Shown here piece after piece: positions 44,724 to 52,719 of a stretch of DNA of 64,000 nucleotides. Positions within the stretch are counted from its first letter, which is position 1. Every line of letters starts with the position of its first letter. Both the position numbers and the translations under genes were made by a program. The notes below the pieces were generated by a model, which was not told where the DNA came from, did not search any database, and was given only the letters and a program-made list of their open reading frames with translations. This stretch comes from Clostridiales bacterium (GTDB taxonomy: Bacteria; Bacillota; Clostridia; Oscillospirales; Oscillospiraceae), in the NCBI GenBank assembly GCA_004558025.1, contig SFEG01000001.1, forward strand, positions 62,001 to 126,000, written 5' to 3'.

Positions 44724-44915
44724 TTATTTTTCTATGGTAAGCTTGCCGGTGTATACTTCGTCTATCGCCTCGGAAACGGGCTTCTTATCAAGGACTATTC
44801 CCTCTTCCTCTGCGGCGGCGGATATCTGGCGAGCTCTTCTTGCAACGAGATTTACAAGCTGATAGCGGTTGCCTGTCTTGCTTACAAGCTCGGCAACAGG
44901 GGGATAAAGCATCAT
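44724..44915 (-). CDS. rpoZ: RNA polymerase omega subunit
   Basis: A 63-residue omega protein: the helical MLYPPVAELVSKTGNRYQLVNLVARRARQI core is split here only in writing and matches RpoZ, with the conserved RY-x-LV-x-x-ARRAR pattern and an acidic-basic tail (PVSEAIDEVYTGKLTIEK). It aids assembly of RNA polymerase. ATG 44915 comes two bases after the gmk stop and has GAGGT upstream; a TTG two codons earlier overlaps gmk. Confidence 0.92.
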   Translation of the reverse strand: MMLYPPVAELVSKTGNRYQLVNLVARRARQISAAAEEEGIVLDKKPVSEAIDEVYTGKLTIEK

Positions 44916-44917
44916 GG

Positions 44918-45523
44918 TCAATCTACCTCACTTAAATAGTTTTTTCTAAGATCATATTTGCAGTATTCTGCTGTAATTATTGCCGAAAACTCCTTGGCGG
45001 CTTTGTCGGCATCATCATTGATTATGATATAGTCATAAAAATCTGCTGCGGCATACTCCTCTTTCGCGCGAATGAGGCGAGCCTCGATCTTGCGTTCGGA
45101 ATCGGTGCCTCTGCTGCGCAGGCGCTTTTCAAGCTCTGCCATGGAGGGAGGTATGATGAACACCATAACGGCCTCGGGCATCTTCTGATGCACCTGGAGA
45201 GCGCCCTGGACCTCGATATCGAGCAGAACATTCATGCCCTCATTGAGCTTTTTCTCAACATATGCCTTGGGCGTGCCATAGGAGTTAGCGACATATTCTG
45301 CGTGCTCGAGAAATTCGTCTTTAGCGACCATGTCGCGGAACTGATCGAGATCGACAAAGAAATATTCCTTGCCGTCCACCTCGCCGGGACGGGGCTTCCT
45401 CGTCGTCACGGAAACCGAGAAGCATACATCGTCACGCCCCTCAAGGGCCTTGAAAACGACGGTGCTCTTCCCCGCTCCGGACGGCCCGGATATAACTATA
45501 AGCTTTCCTCTCTGATTAGCCAT
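44918..45523 (-). CDS. gmk: Guanylate kinase
   Basis: It phosphorylates GMP to GDP. The 201 residues have the P-loop GPSGAGKST (13-21), the GMP-binding [19 protein letters not shown] and [14 protein letters not shown], and the lid [13 protein letters not shown] 45523 lies inside the end of remA (8-bp overlap) with GAGGAAGGTG upstream; six more upstream codons are open but less likely. The order remA-gmk-rpoZ matches Bacillus. Confidence 0.97.
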   Translation of the reverse strand: MANQRGKLIVISGPSGAGKSTVVFKALEGRDDVCFSVSVTTRKPRPGEVDGKEYFFVDLDQFRDMVAKDEFLEHAEYVANSYGTPKAYVEKKLNEGMNVLLDIEVQGALQVHQKMPEAVMVFIIPPSMAELEKRLRSRGTDSERKIEARLIRAKEEYAAADFYDYIIINDDADKAAKEFSAIITAEYCKYDLRKNYLSEVD

Positions 45524-45776
45524 TTGCTGCACCTTCCTCATTTTTGTTTGACATTCGCGCCGCCAGTATATCCGGCGTGAGTGCGGATAGGATAACGTTT
45601 CCGCTGTCCATAATAAGCGCTGCCTTCGTGCTTCTGCCGAAGGAGGCGTCTATTAAAAGTCCTCTGTCTCTCGCATCCTGGATCATTCGCTTTATCGGCG
45701 CCGATTCAGGACTTACCATGGCTATCACGCGCTCGGCGCTGACCATGTTTCCGAATCCGATATTTATAAGCGTCAT
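45516..45776 (-). CDS. remA: RemA-like extracellular matrix regulator (DUF370)
   Basis: An 86-residue DNA-binding protein matching RemA/YlzA ([40 protein letters not shown], then [20 protein letters not shown]). In Bacillus RemA activates biofilm matrix and osmoprotection genes. No matrix genes are seen here. It has GTGAGG before the ATG and sits between yicC and gmk as usual. Confidence 0.93.
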   Translation of the reverse strand: MTLINIGFGNMVSAERVIAMVSPESAPIKRMIQDARDRGLLIDASFGRSTKAALIMDSGNVILSALTPDILAARMSNKNEEGAANG

Positions 45777-45783
45777 ACCGGCC

Positions 45784-46662
45784 TCACTCTATGTTCTGTA
45801 TCTGCTCGCGTATCTTTTCGATCTCGGACTTGAGCTCGACAACGACATGCGCGATAGATGAGTTTTGGCATTTTGAACCCGTCGTATTCGCCTCACGGTT
45901 AAACTCCTGAAGCAGAAAATCTATCTTTCGTCCGATCGGCGAGCTGGTCTCAAGCATATGACGCAGCTGAGCGATATGACTGCGCAGGCGCACGGTCTCC
46001 TCGTCAACGGCGATCTTGTCGGCAAATATCGCGGCTTCGGTAAGTATACGCGACTCGTCTATGCCTGATGAGCCGAGCACCTCGTTGAGCTTGCCGAGGA
46101 GCTTCTCTCTATATTCCTTTACCGTAAGCGGAGAATTCTTCTCGATGACCGAGACGTAATTTTCGATATTTTCAAGCTTGGACAGCACGTCCGCCTTGAG
46201 CTTTTCGCCCTCAACTATGCGCATACGGTCGAAGTCGCACAGTGCCTGCTCGGCAATTATACGCATCCCCTCGGCCACCGCGTCCGCGTCGAGCTCTTTT
46301 TTTTCGACTGAGAGAACGTCGGGCAGGCGGCTGACTCCAATGACGCTTGCATCATTTATAAGTCCGTACTTGTCCGAGATAAGGTTAAGCGCGTCAAGAT
46401 AACCCTTGAGAAGCGGCTCGTTTACCCTGACGACCATATCGTCGGCCATTGACGTGTCGATGGTCACGAATACATCAACCTTACCGCGGCTTATATGCGA
46501 GCTGACGGCCTGCTTTATCGTCTCCTCGGCAAATAAGAAGCTTCGAGGCATTCTTATCGACGTATCAAGAAATTTATTATTAACGCTTTTGAGCTCTACG
46601 CTTACTTCAATGCCCTCAACAGTGCCCTTAGCGCTGCCGTATCCGGTCATGCTTTTTATCAT
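45784..46662 (-). CDS. YicC-family endoribonuclease
   Basis: The 292-residue protein matches the YicC/YloC family ([25 protein letters not shown], the domain around [21 protein letters not shown] and the C-terminal [20 protein letters not shown]). Family members were shown to cut RNA, in E. coli influencing small RNA turnover. It is first in the remA-gmk-rpoZ run; the ATG has GAGGTGA upstream. Confidence 0.93.
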   Translation of the reverse strand: MIKSMTGYGSAKGTVEGIEVSVELKSVNNKFLDTSIRMPRSFLFAEETIKQAVSSHISRGKVDVFVTIDTSMADDMVVRVNEPLLKGYLDALNLISDKYGLINDASVIGVSRLPDVLSVEKKELDADAVAEGMRIIAEQALCDFDRMRIVEGEKLKADVLSKLENIENYVSVIEKNSPLTVKEYREKLLGKLNEVLGSSGIDESRILTEAAIFADKIAVDEETVRLRSHIAQLRHMLETSSPIGRKIDFLLQEFNREANTTGSKCQNSSIAHVVVELKSEIEKIREQIQNIE

Positions 46663-46671
46663 TTTCTCACC

Positions 46672-47079
46672 TCAACGAAGCTGTGTGATCTCAAATTTTA
46701 TAGGATTTTTGCGCTTGCTGCGCCGCTGATACACAACAACACAGGCGACCGCAACACAAAAAGCCAAAAAGCTGCAAAGCACGCTCATGCCTTCGCTCAG
46801 CCCGCAGGAGGCGGCAATGATATAGCCGATGATAAATACCAGCATCGGTACGATATATACAACAAACGCCGCGCCGAAGATCCTTGAGCTGAGGCTTTCT
46901 ATGACCACCTTTTCACCCGGCCTTGCATGGACCGTGTTTTTCGCGAATGCTTTGATCTCGTTTTGGAAAACACAGCTTTCGCAATTGCCGCAGTTACTTC
47001 CGCATGCCGTACCGCGAGATACGACTACCTCGGCCATGCCGTTTGGAAGCACCTTTGTTACGACTGCATCCTGAGTCAT
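46672..47079 (-). CDS. RseC/MucC-like membrane protein (SoxR-reducing system family)
   Basis: A 135-residue protein with a small N-terminal domain bearing a Cys cluster (ACGSNCGNCESC, C26 to C37) and two membrane helices (about 68-90 and 96-118), ending in a basic tail. This is the RseC/YtfJ-unrelated SoxR-reducing family, often found near Rnf complexes; no rnf genes are here. The four Cys may bind a metal or Fe-S cluster. It follows cdaR and precedes yicC by 10 bp. ATG with GGGAGGT. Confidence 0.85.
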   Translation of the reverse strand: MTQDAVVTKVLPNGMAEVVVSRGTACGSNCGNCESCVFQNEIKAFAKNTVHARPGEKVVIESLSSRIFGAAFVVYIVPMLVFIIGYIIAASCGLSEGMSVLCSFLAFCVAVACVVVYQRRSKRKNPIKFEITQLR

Positions 47080-47097
47080 TGGTAAAGACCTCCCGTC

Positions 47098-48360
47098 TTA
47101 ATCTTTATGTATTGTAACCGTAACTTTGACATCGCCCACAGCGCCGACATTTTCGTGACCGGAAACGGTCACTCTGGCGCTGACGATGATCTGCCCCGTC
47201 ATCGTTCCGTAATCGGACAGATCCGCGACGACCGTTATATCCTCGGGCTTTATCCGATTGAGCACATCCTGGCTGAGGGCGCGAAGCGTGACCTCGATCT
47301 CCTTTGTATCGATAGTGGCACGGTAGCCGCTCGTCACGCCCTTGCAGGCGATGTTAGACGTTGTAAACGTTTTTGTGTGCGTGCCGCTTATCTCGATAGT
47401 GACCTTAGCCTCGGAAACGCCCGTAAGATTCTGCACGCCCTCCGGCAGTTCAATGGCAAACGTATGCTCATAACCACTGTTAAATGAGGACAGATCGATC
47501 GTTCCGAGCTCTATGCTGTTCATATCGTCAATGATCCTGGAGTCACCGGCTATTTTAATACTGGCAGGGTCAATGCTGACTGTGCAGTCGCTCGATGTTA
47601 TTCCGCCACCCGATATCAGCTGCACCTTGAGTGATACTTCCTTGGTTTTCAGTACCGGCTGAGTTGCCGTCACGGTATCCTCGGATATGCGCAGGCCGGT
47701 CTTGTCGATGATATTATCGTTTTTATCGCGCAGAGTGAACTCGGCTTCCTCGATATATACGGAATCTATAGTCTGATCTTTGCCGAAGGTCACCCAGGCG
47801 TGGTCGATCTTGTTTATGATCTCCTCAGGGCCGTCGACAGTGAGCTTTTCCGGCTCGAAAACAAACTCCTCTGCCACGCAGCCGTCGGCTATTGCGCCTT
47901 CAAAGCTGCCTTTTATGTCTATCGTTTTGCTGCCGTTTTTTATAACGGTGAAGTTTATCGTATCCGGATTTTTGCGAACCACGCTTATCTCGTTTTCGTT
48001 GACATAACTGGGGAAAACAAGCTTATACGTCCACGTCATGTTATTGGGCTCGGTTATTCCGCTGACGTCGATAACAGCCTTGATATCGGAAGCCTTGAGC
48101 TTTGTTATGGTGCTGCGGTTTCCCTTTACGGCAATGCTAACAGAATCCGCACTCACGCCGGTTATGGAGAGATTACGCTCGCTCAGAAGTTCCTCCTGCC
48201 CCTGAAACTCAACAGGTATCCCGGTAAACGTCAGGTCTCTGTCAGTCGTGTCCTGACTGGTCACATACACCCACATAAGAAGCGAGAACAGCAGCGAAAC
48301 GACCATCCAAAATATCTTGCTGTCGTATATTTTATTAGTTCTTTTTTTCTGTTCCATCAT
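47098..48360 (-). CDS. cdaR: CdaR/YbbR-domain regulator of diadenylate cyclase
   Basis: A 420-residue membrane-anchored protein: a short basic N-terminus, one membrane helix (about 13-31, IFWMVVSLLFSLLMWVYV) and four outside YbbR repeats, each with the LTFTGIPVEF-like start. CdaR stimulates or restrains CdaA in the membrane. The gene overlaps the end of cdaA by 26 bp; the start is either ATG 48360 or the adjacent ATG 48357, which is better spaced from AAGGTG. glmM, often third in this operon, is absent. Confidence 0.92.
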   Translation of the reverse strand: MMEQKKRTNKIYDSKIFWMVVSLLFSLLMWVYVTSQDTTDRDLTFTGIPVEFQGQEELLSERNLSITGVSADSVSIAVKGNRSTITKLKASDIKAVIDVSGITEPNNMTWTYKLVFPSYVNENEISVVRKNPDTINFTVIKNGSKTIDIKGSFEGAIADGCVAEEFVFEPEKLTVDGPEEIINKIDHAWVTFGKDQTIDSVYIEEAEFTLRDKNDNIIDKTGLRISEDTVTATQPVLKTKEVSLKVQLISGGGITSSDCTVSIDPASIKIAGDSRIIDDMNSIELGTIDLSSFNSGYEHTFAIELPEGVQNLTGVSEAKVTIEISGTHTKTFTTSNIACKGVTSGYRATIDTKEIEVTLRALSQDVLNRIKPEDITVVADLSDYGTMTGQIIVSARVTVSGHENVGAVGDVKVTVTIHKD

Positions 48361-49228
48361 TGTTCACCTTATGCTTGTCAAAAAAACGGGAAAAAACTTC
48401 AGCGGCTGTACTTTTCTTTGCCTCTTCGACCACAAGCTCGTTTCGCAGAATCTGCTCGAGCATCGAAACCGAGAGATTGCGCTTGAGCATTCCCTCAACG
48501 GCGACGGATATGCCGCCGGTCTCTTCGGACACAATGATCGTTATCGCGTCGGATACCTCGCTTGCGCCGATACCGGCACGGTGACGCATGCCGAGATCCT
48601 TGCTGAGATTTGTCTTGGAGGTAAGCGGAAGCACACAGCCCGCAGCGGCGATCCTGAAGTTGCGGATGATAAGCGCACCGTCATGCAGCGGAGCCTTGGG
48701 ATAAAAGATGTTTTTCAAAAGCTCCGAGGTTATGTCCGCATCAATGATAGTACCTGTCGTCATTATATCGCTGAGCTTAACATTGCGCTCGTATATTATG
48801 AGAGCGCCTGTCTTGGTCTTTGACATCTGCTCGCAGGCAAGCACCGTCTGAGTAATGGCGGATTCGGCCTTGCTCGTAGTCTGCACTTTTGGAGAGAATA
48901 TACCGTAAAAATCCTTGCTGCCCATCTTGGACAGGAGCTTCCTGAGCTCGGGCTGAAATATTATAACAAGTGCTATAAGGCCTATTTCAACAGTCTTGCG
49001 CAGTATAAAGTTTATCATAGTCAGGTTGAACACGGAAGGTCCCGACAGCCACAAGACGATAAGCAGCAAAAGTATTCCCTTGGCAAGGTTATACGAGCTT
49101 GTCTTGCGCACAAGATCTATTACCTTATAGAACAAAAAAGCGACGATAAGGATATCAACGATATCCCAAAAGCTGATTGTCGAAAGGTAATTGAGTATTC
49201 TTAAAAAGTAACCCGAAAAGTCCTGCAT
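48335..49228 (-). CDS. cdaA: Diadenylate cyclase CdaA
   Basis: It makes c-di-AMP from two ATP, a signal for potassium, osmotic and cell-wall balance. The 297 residues comprise three N-terminal membrane helices (about 23-40, 49-62, 77-91) and the DAC domain with the catalytic DGA (183-185, APLHDGALII) and RHR (215-217, GMRHRAGIGA). Family length is normal. It has its own promoter and a leader hairpin, with CGGGGA as ribosome site. Confidence 0.97.
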   Translation of the reverse strand: MQDFSGYFLRILNYLSTISFWDIVDILIVAFLFYKVIDLVRKTSSYNLAKGILLLLIVLWLSGPSVFNLTMINFILRKTVEIGLIALVIIFQPELRKLLSKMGSKDFYGIFSPKVQTTSKAESAITQTVLACEQMSKTKTGALIIYERNVKLSDIMTTGTIIDADITSELLKNIFYPKAPLHDGALIIRNFRIAAAGCVLPLTSKTNLSKDLGMRHRAGIGASEVSDAITIIVSEETGGISVAVEGMLKRNLSVSMLEQILRNELVVEEAKKSTAAEVFSRFFDKHKVNNDGTEKKN

Positions 49229-49251
49229 TATAATCCCCGATCATCTTTATC

Positions 49252-49275
49252 TGCGGACTGCGTGCGCAGTCCGCA
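49252..49275 (-). promoter_or_regulatory. GC-rich hairpin in the cdaA leader
   Basis: TGCGGACTGCG (49252-49262) pairs with CGCAGTCCGCA (49265-49275) in 11 bp, about 24 bases ahead of the cdaA start and about 17 bases after the expected transcription start. There is no T-run, so it is not a standard terminator. It may stabilise the mRNA or act in regulation. Confidence 0.5.
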
Positions 49276-49298
49276 CTTTCTGTATTTTTAATCACTAT

Positions 49299-49327
49299 AT
49301 TATATAATATATACGGGCAAAAGGCAA
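49299..49327 (-). promoter_or_regulatory. SigA promoter of cdaA-cdaR
   Basis: TTGCCT (49327-49322), 17 bp and consensus TATAAT (49304-49299). It lies just past the stop of the upstream cysteine desulfurase gene. Confidence 0.65.
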
Positions 49328-49338
49328 TTAAATATTAA

Positions 49339-50460
49339 TTAATTTTCGCTGCGGGCTATCTTTTCTATCGCAGCGTTCGCCTGCATGGCCTGCTGATGCG
49401 AAATAAAGGGTGAAAAGCTTATGCGGACAGTGCCCGTATCGACAGTACCCGCGCTTTTGTGTGCAAGCGGCGCACAGTGAAGGCCGCAGCGCGCGGCGAT
49501 ACCGTTTTTGCCGAGCCTTTCGCAAAACTCCTCGCAGTCTATCGTTCTATGCCGGAAGGACAGCACACCCGCTTGAGTTCCGTCTTTGCTGGAAAACACC
49601 TCAAGCGTTGGCACTCTGCCGAGCCGCTCGGCCGTTTCGCGGCAAAGCCGAGCTTCATAGCCGCCGATATTCTCAGCGCCCTTATTCAGCACATATCTTA
49701 TCCCCTCGCACAGTCCGGCAATGCCGACGACATTGTGAGTTCCGGCTTCGGCTCTGTCGGGCAGATGCTCCGGCATGGTTTGAATCAGACTTTCCGAGCC
49801 TGTTCCGCCGCTCATGAGCGGCTTTGGGCGCTCACCGCACAGAAGTATGCCCGTTCCCTGAGGGCCAAGCAGCCCCTTATGCCCCGGCATTGCGATAAAA
49901 TCGGCATCGAGCCGAGAGCAGTCGATGGTTTCAATGCCGGCCGACTGCGACGCGTCTATGATGAGAGGCACACCGTATCGGCTGCATATCGAGGATATTT
50001 CGTATATCGGCTGAACAAATCCGAAGACATTGGAAACGTGATTGCATATGACAAGGTCGGCGCCGGGTACATTATCAGCAAACTCCGCCGCAGTGCTCTC
50101 GGGATCAAAAAGCTTCCCTGCCGCTACCGTTACCTCCGCGCCTATCTCGTGCAGCGGCCTTGTGACTGAATTGTGCTCATATCCGGAGATGACGACGCGG
50201 CTGCCCTGTCCAGCAAGCGTTTTTATCGCGATATTTAGCGCATGAGTGGCATTCATTGTGAAAACCACGTTTTCGGGCGCCGAAAAGTTAAACAGTCTGC
50301 ACGCCAAAGTGCGGCATTCATATACCTTATCGGCCGCGCGCATGGCGGCTGCATATGCGCCTCTGCCGGGGCTCGACATCATATCCATAGCTTTTATCAT
50401 TGCCGCTTTCACGCTTTTGGGCTTGAGAAAGCTCGTCGCGGCAGAGTCGAGATAGATCAC
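49339..50460 (-). CDS. Cysteine desulfurase-like class V aminotransferase
   Basis: A 373-residue PLP enzyme of the NifS/Csd group. K195 in PGHKGLLGPQGTG is the PLP lysine, D169 (IIDASQSAG) holds the pyridine ring, and the start YLDSAATS is typical. The catalytic Cys is likely C325 or C329 in RCGLHCAPLAH. It releases sulfur (or selenium) from cysteine (selenocysteine) as a bound persulfide. GTG start overlapping the DUF3343 stop; this coupling suggests that the small protein is its sulfur/selenium carrier. No nifU/iscU follows, so a role outside Fe-S assembly is likely. Confidence 0.88.
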   Translation of the reverse strand: MIYLDSAATSFLKPKSVKAAMIKAMDMMSSPGRGAYAAAMRAADKVYECRTLACRLFNFSAPENVVFTMNATHALNIAIKTLAGQGSRVVISGYEHNSVTRPLHEIGAEVTVAAGKLFDPESTAAEFADNVPGADLVICNHVSNVFGFVQPIYEISSICSRYGVPLIIDASQSAGIETIDCSRLDADFIAMPGHKGLLGPQGTGILLCGERPKPLMSGGTGSESLIQTMPEHLPDRAEAGTHNVVGIAGLCEGIRYVLNKGAENIGGYEARLCRETAERLGRVPTLEVFSSKDGTQAGVLSFRHRTIDCEEFCERLGKNGIAARCGLHCAPLAHKSAGTVDTGTVRISFSPFISHQQAMQANAAIEKIARSEN

Positions 50461-50708
50461 AATATCACCTCGGTGTAGCTGCCGTCATCACGGCGCAGGA
50501 ATACCTTTCCCTGAAGCAAGCCCTCTCGGCGCAGGACTCTGGCAGCTGCCGCACCCTTTGTATATGAAACGCTGACACTGTAGCTGCACCCGCTGCTGCT
50601 GAGACCGGAGGGCGCTTTTCTTACAGCTGCCGATATTGCGTTTTTTTCAAGCACACGGGCCGCGGACTGCGCATAAGTCAGCGACCGGCACATAAATATA
50701 TAGCGCAT
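50457..50708 (-). CDS. DUF3343 putative Se/S carrier protein
   Basis: An 83-residue protein matching DUF3343: MRYIFMCRSLTYAQSAARVLEK then APSGLSSSGCSYSV with C41, and AARVLRREGLLQGKVF. DUF3343 proteins are small TusA/YedF-associated factors proposed to carry sulfur or selenium; C41 is the candidate carrier. The gene directly precedes and overlaps the cysteine desulfurase. ATG with AGGGGGC. No selD or selenoprotein genes are present in the window. Confidence 0.8.
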   Translation of the reverse strand: MRYIFMCRSLTYAQSAARVLEKNAISAAVRKAPSGLSSSGCSYSVSVSYTKGAAAARVLRREGLLQGKVFLRRDDGSYTEVIL

Positions 50709-50851
50709 AATTGCCCCCTTCTTTTTTGCTATATACTATGCATCCGATAGCAGTGCGGTGAAGCTGACGGGAACGCGAAACGCCACGGTTTTATCGATAA
50801 GTGCAACACCGGCCGCAATATACATACACGCAGACGCCTTAAGGCACCTCT

Positions 50852-50884
50852 AAAAATTATCAGGCAGCTTTTTGGCTGCCTGAT
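50852..50884 (-). terminator. Intrinsic terminator after ispF
   Basis: A 10-bp stem (50859-50868 with 50875-50884, ATCAGGCAGC) with a 6-base loop, followed on the minus strand by TAATTTTTAG, 7 bp past the ispF stop. The remaining stretch 50709-50851 shows no recognised feature apart from a 29-codon frame without ribosome site. Confidence 0.8.
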
Positions 50885-50890
50885 TTAAGT

Positions 50891-51358
50891 TCAGTTTATT
50901 AGCACGACCGCATGCGCCGCAATGCCAAGCCCCTCGCCGGTAAAGCCGAGGTGCTCCTCAGTAGTCGCCTTAACGCTTACAGCGTCAAGCTCCACGCCCA
51001 TGGCTTTTGCCAAAACTGCACGCATATCATCAATATACGGCTTGAGCTTCGGACGCTGCGCTATGACGGTGCAGTCGACGTTTATTACGCCAAAGCCCTT
51101 CTCGGTCAGGAGCACCATGACTCTTTTCAAAAGCTCGATGCTGTCAGCGCCGAGATAAGCGTCATCGTTATCGGGAAACAGGCCGCCGATATCGCCGAGC
51201 GCGGCAGCGCCCAGCAGAGCGTCCATAAGCGCATGGGTCAGAACATCGGCATCCGAATGACCCAGTAAGCCTTTTTCGTAGGGAATGCTTACTCCCCCAA
51301 GGATCAGCTTACGGTCTTCGACGAGCTTATGAACATCGTAGCCGTGCCCGATACGCAT
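50891..51358 (-). CDS. ispF: 2-C-methyl-D-erythritol 2,4-cyclodiphosphate synthase
   Basis: The fifth MEP-pathway enzyme, 155 residues. Zinc site D8, H10 and H42 in RIGHGYDVH and [26 protein letters not shown] (in parts), plus FTGEGLGI at the end, are the signature. ATG overlaps the ispD stop by one base (TAATG), so the two are coupled; in other species they are often fused. Confidence 0.97.
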   Translation of the reverse strand: MRIGHGYDVHKLVEDRKLILGGVSIPYEKGLLGHSDADVLTHALMDALLGAAALGDIGGLFPDNDDAYLGADSIELLKRVMVLLTEKGFGVINVDCTVIAQRPKLKPYIDDMRAVLAKAMGVELDAVSVKATTEEHLGFTGEGLGIAAHAVVLIN

Positions 51359-52089
51359 TATTTTCCGCTCCTTTCGGCGAATATGCCCTCCGCGATATAA
51401 AGATCGCGAGATGTTGTAAGCTTAATATTATCCGGATCGCCTGCGACGACCGTCACCTTATAGCCCATTGCCTCGACCGCGGAGCAATCATCCGTTATTT
51501 TAACGCCTTTCTGCTGTGCACAGGTGAGCGCCGCCTTTATCATTTCTGTCATAAAGACCTGCGGCGTCTGCATGAGTGCAACAAGATCTCTCGACGGCGT
51601 TTCGACAACCGTGCCCTTTGCATTGAGCACGCGCACCGTATCGGTCGGGGCGATCGCAGGAGCAGCCGCATCATGCTGATATGCGCAATGCACCACGCGC
51701 TCTATGAGACTGTCTGTGATAAACGGACGCGCCCCATCGTGAATGGCTATATATTTTGCCCTGCTGTCGGCATTGCTGACGCCCAGCAGCGAAGATTCAA
51801 GCCTCGTTTTTCCGCCGAGGACGACCTTGCTCGTTTTAGTTATCCCATAGTCGTGGCAGATATCCGCAATCTCCTGAAGGCTTTCATATTTAGTGACGAC
51901 AACAATCTCGTTGATACACTCCGAGGCTTGCAGCGCTTTGAGCGTGTGCGCAATGACGGGCATACCGCCGAGAGGCATGAGTATCTTGTCCTTACCCATA
52001 CGCTGAGAGTTTCCTGCCGCAAGCACAACGGCTGTGCAGAAATTATCGTCGTCTGCTTTGAATTTGAAAATCTTATTTATTATAGACAC
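51358..52089 (-). CDS. ispD: 2-C-methyl-D-erythritol 4-phosphate cytidylyltransferase
   Basis: The third MEP enzyme, joining CTP and MEP. The 243 residues show a 17-residue lead, then [15 protein letters not shown] (CTP site), [21 protein letters not shown] and the [10 protein letters not shown] region. The start is GTG at 52089 with GAGGGG upstream. It follows carD by 5 bp. Confidence 0.95.
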   Translation of the reverse strand: MSIINKIFKFKADDDNFCTAVVLAAGNSQRMGKDKILMPLGGMPVIAHTLKALQASECINEIVVVTKYESLQEIADICHDYGITKTSKVVLGGKTRLESSLLGVSNADSRAKYIAIHDGARPFITDSLIERVVHCAYQHDAAAPAIAPTDTVRVLNAKGTVVETPSRDLVALMQTPQVFMTEMIKAALTCAQQKGVKITDDCSAVEAMGYKVTVVAGDPDNIKLTTSRDLYIAEGIFAERSGK

Positions 52090-52094
52090 CAGGC

Positions 52095-52577
52095 TTACCC
52101 CTCTTCAAGTGCCGCGCACAGTCTTTTTTCCACGCCGTCGTAATCCATATCGGCGGCAATGACGAGCTCTGATATGAGTATCTGCTTTGCCGAATGGAGC
52201 ATCTTGCGCTCGCCGGTAGAAAGACCGCGCTCGCTATCCCTGCACATGAGCCCTTTGACAACGGCCGCGACGTCAAGCAGGTTCCCGCTTTTTATCTTAT
52301 CCATATTCTCGCGATAACGCTTGTTCCAGTTCTGCGTCATGGATATTTCAAGTGCGCTGAACGCGTTAAAAACATTTTCCGCCTCGCTTCGGGATATTAT
52401 GGATCTTACGCCGATATCCTCGCATCCTACAACCGGTACCATAACGACCATATCTCCCACAGGCAGCTTAAGGACATAGTAGTCCCGTTGAGCGCCGTTG
52501 ATTTTTTTAGTAACTATACTCTCAATAACGCCTGCGCCGTGCATCGGATGTGCAATGTAATCGCCTATCTTGAACAA
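52095..52577 (-). CDS. carD: CarD-family transcriptional regulator
   Basis: CarD binds RNA polymerase beta and stabilises open complexes, especially at rRNA promoters. The 160-residue protein starts FKIGDYIAHPMHGAGVIESI (Tudor-like RNA polymerase-interacting domain, 1-65, with the LPVGDMVVMVPV stretch) and has a helical DNA-binding C-terminus (about 70-160). The start is TTG 52577: AGGAGG lies seven bases upstream, whereas the GTG two codons earlier is only one base away. First gene of the carD-ispD-ispF unit, as in many Clostridia. Confidence 0.92.
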   Translation of the reverse strand: MFKIGDYIAHPMHGAGVIESIVTKKINGAQRDYYVLKLPVGDMVVMVPVVGCEDIGVRSIISRSEAENVFNAFSALEISMTQNWNKRYRENMDKIKSGNLLDVAAVVKGLMCRDSERGLSTGERKMLHSAKQILISELVIAADMDYDGVEKRLCAALEEG

Positions 52578-52607
52578 GACCACTCCTCCTTAGAATCTAT
52601 TAAGACA

Positions 52608-52636
52608 ATTATACACAAAATGTTGTTTTTTTGCAA
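52608..52636 (-). promoter_or_regulatory. SigA promoter of carD-ispD-ispF
   Basis: TTGCAA (52636-52631), 17 bp, TATAAT (52613-52608). The start of transcription would be about 52601, giving a leader of about 25 bases that holds the AAGGAGGA ribosome site. Confidence 0.75.
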
Positions 52637-52668
52637 GGAAATTAACGCGTTTCCATTGATTTTTCAGC

Positions 52669-52700
52669 AAAAATAGCCTGCCGCACATGCGGCAGGCTAT
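52669..52700 (-). terminator. Intrinsic terminator after the ispH-S1 gene
   Basis: A 13-bp perfect stem (52673-52685 with 52688-52700; ATAGCCTGCCGCA) 20 bp past the stop, followed by TTTTT on the minus strand. Confidence 0.88.
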
Positions 52701-52719
52701 TACAGACCGTTAAACTGTA

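Noticed and set aside
50740..50830. 29-codon frame on the minus strand beginning MYIAAG
   Set aside because: No ribosome site, no similarity recognised and no neighbour coupling; kept as chance.
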